Positions 1 to 8,391 of a DNA stretch of 64,000 bases are shown one piece after another (position 1 is the stretch's first letter; every line of letters starts with the position of its first letter). Below the pieces are notes generated by a model. That model was not told where the DNA came from. It did not search any database and was given only the letters and a program-made list of their open reading frames with translations. The stretch covers positions 62,001 through 126,000 of the forward strand of contig NZ_FTOI01000007.1 in the NCBI RefSeq assembly GCF_900156725.1, read 5' to 3'. A program made the translations under genes and the position numbers. The DNA is from Kaistella chaponensis (GTDB lineage: Bacteria; Bacteroidota; Bacteroidia; Flavobacteriales; Weeksellaceae).

Positions 1-127
1 TCCAGGCTTCATTGAAGAAATCATTTACGGGCGGAACTGCAAAATAACAGATGACCAAAATTGCGACTAAAAGCAGAGACAAATAAAGAGGCAGTTTACT
101 TTTCTTTGGGGAAGAACTTTTATTCAT
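1..127 (-). CDS. N-terminus of a membrane protein, possibly TVP38/TMEM64 family (partial)
   Basis: The first 42 codons of a minus-strand gene run off the left edge. The translation starts MNKSSSPKKSKLPLYLSL, a short basic cytoplasmic tail followed by one hydrophobic segment (about residues 13-30) ending in a VPPVNDF turn. This matches how I remember flavobacterial TVP38/TMEM64 (SNARE-associated, DedA-like) proteins beginning, but too little is present to confirm the family. The gene lies downstream of, and on the same strand as, the PepSY-like lipoprotein gene that starts at 639. Confidence 0.45.
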   Translation of the reverse strand, partial: MNKSSSPKKSKLPLYLSLLLVAILVICYFAVPPVNDFFNEAW

Positions 128-192
128 TATGCTTCATATCATTACAATTTCAGAATGTTGACGTAGTATTTTTTTAAGAATTAATGGTTAAT

Positions 193-639
193 TTAATTCC
201 AATACTTAATGTTAGACAATTCTTTTCCACTGCTGTCCAGAACCAGTTTTGTATCGGTAAAAAAACCTTCCAGTTCTATTTGAAAATATTTGGAATTTCC
301 ATCCACTATGTATTCCGCATCATCCCATTTTCCTTTGGGGTGATTTTGTGCAAGAAATGCTCTAATACCTTGCGGTACGGCAGTTCCATCAATTCTGCGT
401 TTGTGTTTTAATAGATTTCCGGAACTATCCAAAAGCGCATCGTGATCCACGTTATCTACTTCGAAACTGGCTTCATAAGTTTCATTTGCAAACTCCCACT
501 CCACATTTTTTGCCTGAACAAATTTGCTTTTGAAAGTATTTTCTACGATCGAGGGAACTTCTGAAGTTGTAATATCATTTTCACAGGAAACGAAACTTAA
601 TGATAGTACAAGTGCTATTAAATAAGGTAATTTAGACAT
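193..639 (-). CDS. PepSY-like (DUF2874) putative lipoprotein
   Basis: 148 aa. The N-terminus is a lipoprotein signal (hydrophobic stretch then SFVSC, cysteine near residue 19), so the protein is probably lipid-anchored in the envelope. The rest holds two PepSY-like repeats of the PF11396 type: a V..TF...F..A..VEW core, then F.VDN.DHDALLDSSGN, and a second copy ending LVLDSSGKEL. Such proteins are common beside two-component systems in Bacteroidetes and are thought to be periplasmic ligand or protein binders; no enzymatic role is known. It lies just downstream of the histidine kinase gene but has its own promoter, with a box at 677-692 shared with its neighbours. Confidence 0.8.
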   Translation of the reverse strand: MSKLPYLIALVLSLSFVSCENDITTSEVPSIVENTFKSKFVQAKNVEWEFANETYEASFEVDNVDHDALLDSSGNLLKHKRRIDGTAVPQGIRAFLAQNHPKGKWDDAEYIVDGNSKYFQIELEGFFTDTKLVLDSSGKELSNIKYWN

Positions 640-676
640 ATTTTTAAATTATTTAATGCAAAGATGCGAGGCAAAA

Positions 677-692
677 CTGTAAGAATTTGGGA
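677..692 (-). promoter_or_regulatory. Candidate response-regulator box 1 (PepSY lipoprotein promoter)
   Basis: On the minus strand the site reads TCCCAAATTCTTACAG. It is followed by 10 nt and a -7-like CATCTTTG at 666-659, 20 nt before the start codon at 639. The spacing is identical in boxes 2-4. Confidence 0.55.
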
Positions 693-712
693 AAAATTTT
701 AAAATGCAGGAT

Positions 713-1981
713 TTAATTAAACTCAACCGTAAAATAATGCTGTCCATTTTGAAAATGATATTCCAAAGTAAACCCAAATTTTTCCGCAATACTTTTGGCA
801 ATGGAAAGTCCCAAACCGGTAGAATTTGGATTATTTCCTATTTTTTGGAACCGTTCAAAGATATCTTCGTTTTGTAAGGAATCACTTTGCGAATAGTTGC
901 TGATCACAAAATCTTTATCGCTCAGTTTCATTGAGATTTCGCTGCCAGATTGCCCGTGAGCGATGCTGTTTTTAATCAGGTTTGAAAATAAAATATAGAT
1001 TAAATCCGGATTAGCATTTTTAACAGTTCTGTGTTCTGCATCAAAATTGATCTTTTGATTTTTATGATGAAGCATTTCAGAAAAATCTGAAATATTTTTT
1101 TCTATCACAACTTGTAGATGTACCTCTTCACGCATTTGAAACTGATCGTTTTCAATTTTTGATATCAGCAAAAGGGAACGGTTCAACCTTGTTAATCTTT
1201 CCAGATTTTCCAAAGTCTGTTGCAATTGTTCCGCCTGTGCTTCGGTTAATGTTTCATCTTCAAATAAAAGTTCCAGTTTATTGATCGCAATAGCCAATGG
1301 TGTTTGCAGTTCGTGACTGGCATTTTCTATAAACTGTTTTTGATTGGAATAACTTTGCTGCGTTCTGTTTAACAGTTTTTCAATACTTTTATTTAACAAA
1401 GAAAATTCTTCAATATTCGTCGCTTTATAATGAATGGGTTCATTCTTTTCGAGTTGATACCCTTTTAATTGATCTAAAATTCTATAAAAAGGTTGCCATA
1501 CTTTTCGCAGAAACAAATTATTTAAAAGCAAAATACTGAGAACCAGAGCCGCATATAAAATTAGAGTGTATTTAAGTAAATTATGAATTTGATCATCTTC
1601 CTCTACCATTGAGGTGACGATGGATATTTTGTAATAATCGTCATTTTTTTTAAAGACACTTTCCAGCAAACGAACGGGCTCATGATCTTTTTCATTGACC
1701 ATATACATCACCGAATCTTTGTAAGTATCTTTAAAACCACGATAGTCATTGTGGTCTACCTGTTTTATCGTGAATAAATATTCGTCATATTGTGGTTTGT
1801 CTAAAAGTGATAGATCCTCGTTTGCACGGGCGATCAAAACCATTTTGCGGTGCTCCAAACCATCATCAATACTATCATAGATCTCATTGAACATGGCGTA
1901 ATAAAAAACTACTGCCCAAATGGAAAGTAATCCCAAAAGCATAACAGAAAAATAGGTAGAAGTGTAATTAAGAAGTTTCAC
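713..1981 (-). CDS. Sensor histidine kinase of an OmpR-type two-component system
   Basis: 422 aa inner-membrane kinase. There are two transmembrane segments (about residues 10-30 and 138-155) around a roughly 105-residue periplasmic sensor domain. The HisKA H-box is FIENASHELQTPLA, phospho-acceptor His223. The HATPase domain follows, with N-box NLIKNSIAHG and G2 box STGLGLSIAKSIAEK; the usual DxGxG of the G1 box is replaced by an ISNYS stretch. The gene overlaps its response regulator by 4 nt, so the two are cotranscribed and probably translationally coupled. PepSY-like neighbours suggest an envelope or cation signal, but the ligand cannot be read from the sequence. Confidence 0.92.
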   Translation of the reverse strand: MKLLNYTSTYFSVMLLGLLSIWAVVFYYAMFNEIYDSIDDGLEHRKMVLIARANEDLSLLDKPQYDEYLFTIKQVDHNDYRGFKDTYKDSVMYMVNEKDHEPVRLLESVFKKNDDYYKISIVTSMVEEDDQIHNLLKYTLILYAALVLSILLLNNLFLRKVWQPFYRILDQLKGYQLEKNEPIHYKATNIEEFSLLNKSIEKLLNRTQQSYSNQKQFIENASHELQTPLAIAINKLELLFEDETLTEAQAEQLQQTLENLERLTRLNRSLLLISKIENDQFQMREEVHLQVVIEKNISDFSEMLHHKNQKINFDAEHRTVKNANPDLIYILFSNLIKNSIAHGQSGSEISMKLSDKDFVISNYSQSDSLQNEDIFERFQKIGNNPNSTGLGLSIAKSIAEKFGFTLEYHFQNGQHYFTVEFN

Positions 1982-2655
1982 TTATTCTGCATTTTGTACC
2001 CGATTCCATATACCGCCTTTATTTCAATATCAGCGCTGTGAAAATCCAGTTTTTTACGTAAATTTTTTATTTGAGAATAGATGAAATCAAAACTGTCTGC
2101 CTGATCGATATTATCTCCCCAAACGTGCTCTGCCAATGCATTTTTATTGACCAACCGATCTTTATTTGAGGCTAAATAAAGCAGAACATCATATTCCTTT
2201 CGGTTGAGTTCCACTTCCTTGTTTTCAATAAATAATGTTCTGTCCGAAGTATTAATCGAAATGTTTCCTATTTTCATTTCATCATGACCTTCAAATTTTT
2301 TTCTTCGCAAAACCGCTTTCACACGGGCACGAAGTTCAGCCATATGAAAAGGTTTCGGGAGATAATCATCCGCGCCAAGATCCAATCCCTGCAATTTATC
2401 ATCCAAAGAATCTCTCGCAGAAACGATGATCACGCCGTCCTGTAAACCTTTCTCTTTAATAATTTTAAGAAGTTCCAGACCGTTTCCGTCGGGAAGATTG
2501 ATGTCTAAAAGAATACAATCATATTCATAAACGCCGATGCGTTCTTGAGCCTGTATAAAATTGCTTGCGGTCTCAACCAAATAGCCTTCTGCCAAAAGAT
2601 TTTTGGACATGTTTTCAAGCATTTGTACTTCGTCTTCTACTATTAATATCTTCAT
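1978..2655 (-). CDS. OmpR/PhoB-family response regulator
   Basis: 225 aa. Residues 1-115 are a receiver domain with the acidic pair E7/D8, phospho-acceptor Asp51 in CILLDINLPDG, and the conserved lysine in YLPKPF near 101. Residues 128-222 form a winged-helix Trans_reg_C domain (EVELNRKEYDVLLYLA; final strand VYGIGYKM). It is the first gene of the regulator-kinase operon. Its promoter at 2674-2707 carries a box (CTGTAAAGAATTGGGA) also present before three neighbouring genes, which suggests autoregulation by this protein. Confidence 0.95.
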   Translation of the reverse strand: MKILIVEDEVQMLENMSKNLLAEGYLVETASNFIQAQERIGVYEYDCILLDINLPDGNGLELLKIIKEKGLQDGVIIVSARDSLDDKLQGLDLGADDYLPKPFHMAELRARVKAVLRRKKFEGHDEMKIGNISINTSDRTLFIENKEVELNRKEYDVLLYLASNKDRLVNKNALAEHVWGDNIDQADSFDFIYSQIKNLRKKLDFHSADIEIKAVYGIGYKMQNK

Positions 2656-2691
2656 TAAAGAAATTATTTGCGATAAATATACCTATTAAAA

Positions 2692-2707
2692 CTGTAAAGA
2701 ATTGGGA
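2692..2707 (-). promoter_or_regulatory. Candidate response-regulator box 2 (regulator-kinase operon promoter)
   Basis: Minus strand TCCCAATTCTTTACAG, then TTTT plus 6 nt, then the -7-like TATATTTA at 2681-2674, just upstream of the response regulator start at 2655. It is nearly identical to boxes 1 and 3. Confidence 0.6.
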
Positions 2708-2754
2708 TTGAAGATCCTTTCTACGAAGATGTATTTAGGACTACTAGAGCTCAT

Positions 2755-2770
2755 TCCAAATTGTTTACAG
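2755..2770 (+). promoter_or_regulatory. Candidate response-regulator box 4 (second PepSY gene promoter)
   Basis: TCCAAATTGTTTACAG, differing from box 2 at two positions, followed after 10 nt by the -7-like TTACTTTG at 2781-2788, 23 nt before the ATG at 2812. Confidence 0.5.
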
Positions 2771-2811
2771 ATTCAAGGAGTTACTTTGTTTAAATTTAAA
2801 AAGAAAATAGT

Positions 2812-3249
2812 ATGAAAATATTAAAAATTTTAGCAGTCGTGCTTTTCACCAGCGGTTTTGCAAAAGCACAGGAATTAAATTCGGCTGACGTTCCCGGCAA
2901 TCTGAACGACGCTTTTAACAAAGAATATCCCAAAGCAACAAATGCAGAATGGAAAAAAGAACTGGATCATTACAAAGTTGAATTTGATCTCGATAGACGC
3001 GATCATGAAGTTTGGTACAATGCTTCCGGAAATATGCTGAAAAAAGAACTGGAAATTACTGAAGCCGAACTTCCACAAGTCGTTCGTTCTATAATTAAAT
3101 CGAAATACGCAGGCTACAGAGTGGATGATGTAGAAATGGTGTGGAAAAATAAGGTGAAAACCTACGAAGTAGAACTTGAAAAAGGACAGGACGAAAAACA
3201 CATTATTTTTGATGAAAAGGGAAAAGTGTTAAACGAAAGAAATCACTAA
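2812..3249 (+). CDS. PepSY-like (DUF2874) periplasmic protein
   Basis: 145 aa with a cleavable signal peptide (LAVVLFTSGFAKAQ, cut after about residue 19; no lipobox). Two PepSY-like repeats follow: VPGNLNDAFNKEYPKATNAEW with VEFDLDRRDHEVWYNASGN, and a C-terminal copy ending HIIFDEKGKVL. It is a paralogue of the lipoprotein at 193-639 and is divergent from the two-component operon, sharing a 156-bp control region. The function is probably binding in the periplasm; no catalytic residues are recognisable. Confidence 0.82.
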   Translation: MKILKILAVVLFTSGFAKAQELNSADVPGNLNDAFNKEYPKATNAEWKKELDHYKVEFDLDRRDHEVWYNASGNMLKKELEITEAELPQVVRSIIKSKYAGYRVDDVEMVWKNKVKTYEVELEKGQDEKHIIFDEKGKVLNERNH

Positions 3250-3362
3250 TTTTTTGGTTAAATATACCAAAAACCCGCTCTAATGGGGGGATATTTTGTG
3301 AAGTAACAGTAAACAAGAATAAGTTTAAGGTTTCGAAAAACTCTATCTACACCCTGTTCTAT

Positions 3363-3378
3363 TCCCAATTCTTTACAG
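3363..3378 (+). promoter_or_regulatory. Candidate response-regulator box 3 (DUF2490 gene promoter)
   Basis: TCCCAATTCTTTACAG, identical to box 2, then 10 nt, then the -7-like TATTTTTA at 3389-3396. The start codon of the DUF2490 gene is at 3464. Confidence 0.6.
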
Positions 3379-3463
3379 TATTGCTTTCTATTTTTACTGC
3401 CGATATTTAAACAGGGTATTGTATACAAATTTGATGTGATGTATGCCTCACGAATACAACTAT

Positions 3464-4141
3464 ATGAAGAATTTTTTTTCAATTGTTCTCGTCGCACTGG
3501 GAACTACCATTCTTTTCGGACAAAATAAATTTAATGGATTCTATGAACCGTATATTAAGTTAGATTATGATGTAAGTAAGAATTTCTCGCAAGAGTTTAT
3601 TCTTGAAGAGCGAACCATTTGGTATGATGATGAATCTTTTAAGTTTGATGTCAAGCAAATTGATCTTGCCCATTTCTCCAAATTGAAATTAAGCGATAAA
3701 AATACAGTGGCAGTTGGTATTCAATACCGGGTTAGAGAAAATTTTGATAAGGACAAAGAAAATGAATTAAGATTTACCGAAGAATATACTTACACTACAA
3801 AACCAAAAGCTACTGAATTTGAGCACCGTGTTCGAGCAGAACAGCGCATCGCTTCATCAGAAACTTCTCATCGGTTCCGATATAATTTTGCAGTCAACCG
3901 TTCTTTTAAAGGAACTGAAATTAAGAAAGGCAATGCTTATATAATCGGAGATCTGGAAACGCTGCTGACCGTAGCCAAAACCAGCAAACCCGAATATGAA
4001 CAAAGAATCGGAGCTGGAGTAGGTTTTGCAGTGAGTGATCTCATGAAAATTGAACTGGTTGCCGAATACAGATTGAGTGACTTTACGCAAAATCTGGTGC
4101 ACGAATTATACTTTGTGACTGGACTGAAAATAAGTCTTTAG
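3464..4141 (+). CDS. DUF2490 domain protein, predicted outer-membrane beta-barrel
   Basis: 225 aa from the ATG at 3464, chosen because it begins a clean signal peptide (MKNFFSIVLVALGTTILFGQ); an in-frame ATG at 3443 would add seven residues before it. The mature part alternates polar and hydrophobic residues in beta-hairpins (LDYDVSKNFSQEFILEERT, ELRFTEEYTYTT, FEHRVRAEQRI) and ends in a strand with aromatic residues, as in DUF2490 outer-membrane proteins. Function is unknown in the family. It shares a promoter box with the adjacent two-component system and so is probably in its regulon. Confidence 0.8.
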   Translation: MKNFFSIVLVALGTTILFGQNKFNGFYEPYIKLDYDVSKNFSQEFILEERTIWYDDESFKFDVKQIDLAHFSKLKLSDKNTVAVGIQYRVRENFDKDKENELRFTEEYTYTTKPKATEFEHRVRAEQRIASSETSHRFRYNFAVNRSFKGTEIKKGNAYIIGDLETLLTVAKTSKPEYEQRIGAGVGFAVSDLMKIELVAEYRLSDFTQNLVHELYFVTGLKISL

Positions 4142-4215
4142 AGATACAAAGTTTACAAAAAGTACACATTTTTAAACCCATATCTTTAACCATTGAAAAT
4201 TAAAAGCCAAAACAA

Positions 4216-4752
4216 ATGATGATTTCTACTCTATTTTTAAGTTCCATACAAACCACAGAACAGCTCTTAACACGAGTTGGAGACCAACCTGATTTAACCT
4301 TTAATTTTGATTTCCTTTTCAAAATACTTTTGGCAATTGGAGCCGGACTTCTGATAGGAGTTGAACGGGAATTTAAGGGAAAAGATGCAGGCTTAAAAAC
4401 CAATATGCTGGTTTCTGTTGGCTCCTGCGTTTTTGTGTTTTTATCGCTCCAGTTTCAAGGCGGGGAATCATTTGATCCAACACGTGTTTTAAGTCAGGTA
4501 GTAACGGGAATTGGTTTTTTGGGTGCGGGCGTCATTTTAAAGAAGGGCGCAAATGTACAAGGTCTAACAACGGCAGCTACAGTTTGGTGCAGTGCTGCTG
4601 CAGGTTGTATCGCAGCATTTTACCTGGTTATGGATTTATTATTATTTACGGGCACCGTAGTTTTTGTCAATATGATCTTCGGATATATTGGGACAAAAAT
4701 TTCAGGAGATGACACATCTGCTTCCTTGCACAATTCCGAGAATGACAACTAA
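4216..4752 (+). CDS. MgtC/SapB family membrane protein
   Basis: 178 aa with about four to five transmembrane segments between residues 35 and 155. Family signatures are LLIGVEREFKGKDAGLKTNMLVSVGS (an R-x-K cytoplasmic loop after the first helix pair), TGIGFLGAGVILK and GLTTAATVWCSAAAGC. MgtC-like proteins act at the inner membrane in Mg2+ limitation or ATP-synthase control in pathogens; the role in Bacteroidetes is unknown. The large C-terminal soluble domain of classical MgtC is absent, as in the shorter SapB-like members. It appears to be a single-gene unit. Confidence 0.88.
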   Translation: MMISTLFLSSIQTTEQLLTRVGDQPDLTFNFDFLFKILLAIGAGLLIGVEREFKGKDAGLKTNMLVSVGSCVFVFLSLQFQGGESFDPTRVLSQVVTGIGFLGAGVILKKGANVQGLTTAATVWCSAAAGCIAAFYLVMDLLLFTGTVVFVNMIFGYIGTKISGDDTSASLHNSENDN

Positions 4753-4865
4753 GATAGTAATCAAAAAAAAAATCTACTCTAAAACAGCAAAATGATTGAC
4801 ACACCTAAAACTCTAATTTCTCTGATTTCTCTGGAATTAGTTTTAGATATCTTAGTATCTAGAGT

Positions 4866-5272
4866 GAGGGAGAAATACCTGAAAATTGGACGGTGGCAAA
4901 ACCGAAAGTGAAGCATCCATCCCGACTCTATAATCCTGACATTGCTAATGCTTTTTTCCGTAGCGGACTTATAGAATCCTGGGGAAGAGGTACAATTAAA
5001 ATTTTCAATGAAGCTAAAGCTGCCAAAATTCCTGTCCAATTTTCAGATATGAGGATAACGGTTTTTATGTCATTTTTAATTTTGTAGAAGTAAGTCTTCA
5101 CCAGCAAGTTTTGGATTTGATTAAGGAAGATCCAAAAATGACAGTTGTTAAAATTAGCGAACTGTTATCTGTGAATAACAGAACTATATTCATAACCTTT
5201 AAAGCCCTACAGGAAGATTCAATTATAGAAAGATTAGGAAATAATATAATTGGAGAATGGCGAATTTTATAA
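4866..5272 (+). pseudogene. Remnant of a RecG-like/AlbA-domain ATP-binding protein (C-terminal part, frameshifted)
   Basis: The frame from 4866 reads IPENWTV..KHPSRLYNP, then ANAFFRSGLIESWGRGT, the signature of the RecG-like C-terminal HATPase_c_4 domain of AlbA_2/AAA_4 proteins. Near 5050 the frame shifts. The continuation reads DNGFYVIFNFVEVSLHQQV and a winged-helix segment (MTVVKISELLSVNNRTIF..FKALQEDSIIERLG) ending at a stop at 5272. The roughly 300-residue N-terminal part is missing. It sits at the left end of the mobile element and may be decayed cargo or an older chromosomal remnant. Confidence 0.7.
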
Positions 5273-5404
5273 AAACATGTCACCATTAGTGTCACCATTG
5301 CCAAAAGTAAACATCACACTAAACTGCTATAAATCAAAATAATAACTGTTTATCTTAATAAAAATTGATACGAATTACACAATATTGTGTCATCAAATTA
5401 TTAA

Positions 5405-6594
<1,190 letters not shown>

Positions 6595-6598
<4 letters not shown>

Positions 6599-7050
6599 TG
6601 TTTGTTTCTTTCGTCCATTTTTGAATATAAATATTTACGGATAAGGTCAATAACTTCTTGTATTTCCTTAAGAATTCGCTTCTTATTTTGAAACATATTC
6701 CATTCCCTATTTCGCAAAAGATTAGTGATTCTGACAAAATTATTTCCGTAATTTAAAAGCGTTTTATCGGTTTCGAATTCATTCACTTTTAATTCTTTTT
6801 GCAGGTGAACCATTCTCGAGTAAGCGGATAATTTCAGATTAAATTCTTGCGCTTTTTTCTGACTTTCTTCATACTCGACATCCGTCAATCGAAAGGAAAT
6901 TACTTTAGATAATTGCTGTTCAGATTTTTTCCTTAAACCTCCTTTTCGTCCAATTTCTTGGAAGTGTTTTTTTCTTTTTTCAGCATTCATTTTTCGCTCA
7001 TTTTCTTGAGCCATTTTATCTATAAAATTTTTCAAATTATCTGCTTTCAT
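6595..7050 (-). CDS. MobC-like plasmid mobilization relaxosome protein
   Basis: 151 aa, highly charged and helical. The N-terminal half is a coiled basic region with GRKGGLRKKSEQQ followed by a ribbon-helix-helix-like segment (VISFRLTDVEYEESQKKAQEF). The C-terminal half contains NYGNNFVRITNLLRN, the LNqIarnlN-like signature of MobC/MbeC accessory proteins. It would bind oriT and help the relaxase. It overlaps the relaxase gene by 4 nt; the 239-nt region upstream is the likely oriT. Confidence 0.8.
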
Positions 7051-7059
7051 CTTTTATTA

Positions 7060-7285
7060 ATTTTCAATCTAATTGTATTTCTGACGATAGGAAGAAATTA
7101 AAAACTCCCATTTTTACGAAAAAGCAGCATGCGCTTTTTGTAAACATTGGGTACTTTTTGCACTAAAATTCTACCATATTTTGCCTTAACTTATTTTACG
7201 CAGGTGTTTTTATTCTTCCTGTGTTTATTTTACGCAGGCTGACACCTACTCTAATTTTGATATGCGTTTCGAAACTGGTACTATT
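7060..7285. other. Candidate oriT region of the mobilizable element
   Basis: Non-coding DNA directly upstream of the mobC-like gene. It holds an inverted repeat AAAAAGC/GCTTTTT around 7121-7141, two direct copies of TTATTTTACGCAGG (about 7190 and 7225), and an AGGTGT/ACACCT pair around the second copy. Position and repeat content are typical for oriT, but no known nic core was recognised. Confidence 0.35.
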
Positions 7286-7289
7286 TTAC

Positions 7290-8156
7290 TCACCTTCTTC
7301 TATATTTTACTTGCCTTTCTTCTGTAGGATTATTCTGGATCAACCAATCATTTAAGTCTTTAAAACCGGAATACAAAAGCCGACAATCTTCTGCGTTTTT
7401 CAAATCATTTTTGATTATTTCAACGGCTCGTGTTCCGGCGTCGTCATTGTCAAAATAGAGTTCAATGTTTTTATAATTTCCCAATAAATTTTTAATTTTA
7501 TGAATCATCGAAACCGAATTCAAAATGATATAATCAGAAGTTTCTTTTTCCAGATAATTTTCTACTTTTTTAAAGGAGAGAAAGTCAAAAAAGCCTTCGA
7601 AAACTCTTACATCTTTAGAATCGTTTTTTATCGATGTAATATCTTTTTTGCCCAGACATATTTTTGAATAAGCATTCCTAATTTCATATCCACCAGAGTC
7701 ATTTTTAAAACCGATTCCGAAATAATTTTTATCGTTCATCCGATAATGAATTTCTTCAACCCATTTTTTTAGATCTTCAACATTTCGGCTTTTTAAATAA
7801 TCTAATAAAGCAGGATGCTGAATTTCCTTGACGTCAATTATTTCGTAACCTTTTGGAATATTTTCTAATTTTAGATTTTGCTTTTGAAAAGAAAAATTAA
7901 ATTGTTCTAAATATTTTAATGCATCGCTTACTGAACATCTTTTCATGGTCTGAACAATTGAGATAATATCATAGCTTTTTCCGGTTCCAAAATCAAATGC
8001 GGTATTTTTAATAAAATCAACTGATAAACTTGGTGTTTTCTCTTCGCGATCAAGTGCAAAATAAAAAGCGGTTCGGGAATTTTCTTTGCTAGGGAAAAGA
8101 GAAAAACTTTCCAATACTGCTCTGATTGATATATTTTTTGCTTCTGAACAATTCAT
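7290..8156 (-). CDS. Toprim-domain DNA primase-like protein
   Basis: 288 aa. The N-terminal 95 residues resemble the CHC2-type domain fold (EEKTPSLSV, FDFGTGKSYDIISIV) without obvious zinc cysteines. The C-terminal half is a Toprim domain with catalytic Glu in VFEGFFDFLS (about residue 188) and the acidic motif YFDNDDAGTRAV (about 240). It would act as a primase or primase-like factor in element replication, together with the VapE-type helicase encoded upstream. An iteron-like region separates the two genes. Confidence 0.82.
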   Translation of the reverse strand: MNCSEAKNISIRAVLESFSLFPSKENSRTAFYFALDREEKTPSLSVDFIKNTAFDFGTGKSYDIISIVQTMKRCSVSDALKYLEQFNFSFQKQNLKLENIPKGYEIIDVKEIQHPALLDYLKSRNVEDLKKWVEEIHYRMNDKNYFGIGFKNDSGGYEIRNAYSKICLGKKDITSIKNDSKDVRVFEGFFDFLSFKKVENYLEKETSDYIILNSVSMIHKIKNLLGNYKNIELYFDNDDAGTRAVEIIKNDLKNAEDCRLLYSGFKDLNDWLIQNNPTEERQVKYRRR

Positions 8157-8190
8157 GATATTTGTATATGTTTCTATGTTTTTTGCTAAA

Positions 8191-8373
8191 CTACCTACCT
8201 ACTTACCAAACATTAGATAATCAATTATTTAAAGGGATTTTTTGTTCTTACCTCATTCTACCTACTTACCGAGTGGCTTTAATAGGTAAGTTTAGGTAAC
8301 TTTTTTTTATTTAAACTTACCTATATAATAAATTGAAATTCAATTAATTATAATATTTAGGTAAATAGGTAGA
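8191..8373. other. Iteron-like TACCTA/TAGGTA cluster, candidate replication origin
   Basis: About eight copies of TACCTA or TAGGTA in both orientations, for example TACCTACCTACTTACC (8192-8207), TACCTACTTACC (8259-8270) and TTTAGGTAAATAGGTAG (8356-8372). Within it is a perfect 13-bp inverted repeat, ATAGGTAAGTTTA at 8282-8294 with its complement at 8312-8324. The surrounding DNA is very AT-rich. It lies between the helicase and primase genes, as an origin or a replication-operon operator would. Confidence 0.45.
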
Positions 8374-8391
8374 TTATTTTTATGTTTTTAA

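Noticed and set aside
3258-3497. 79-aa minus-strand open frame
   Set aside because: It covers the promoter and signal-peptide start of the DUF2490 gene and has atypical composition (many Cys, Tyr and Arg).
5273-5404. Left attachment site as a direct repeat of the mnmE 3' end
   Set aside because: The closest stretch (GATACGAATTAC versus GATACAGAACTTA) needs two gaps and is too short to be convincing.
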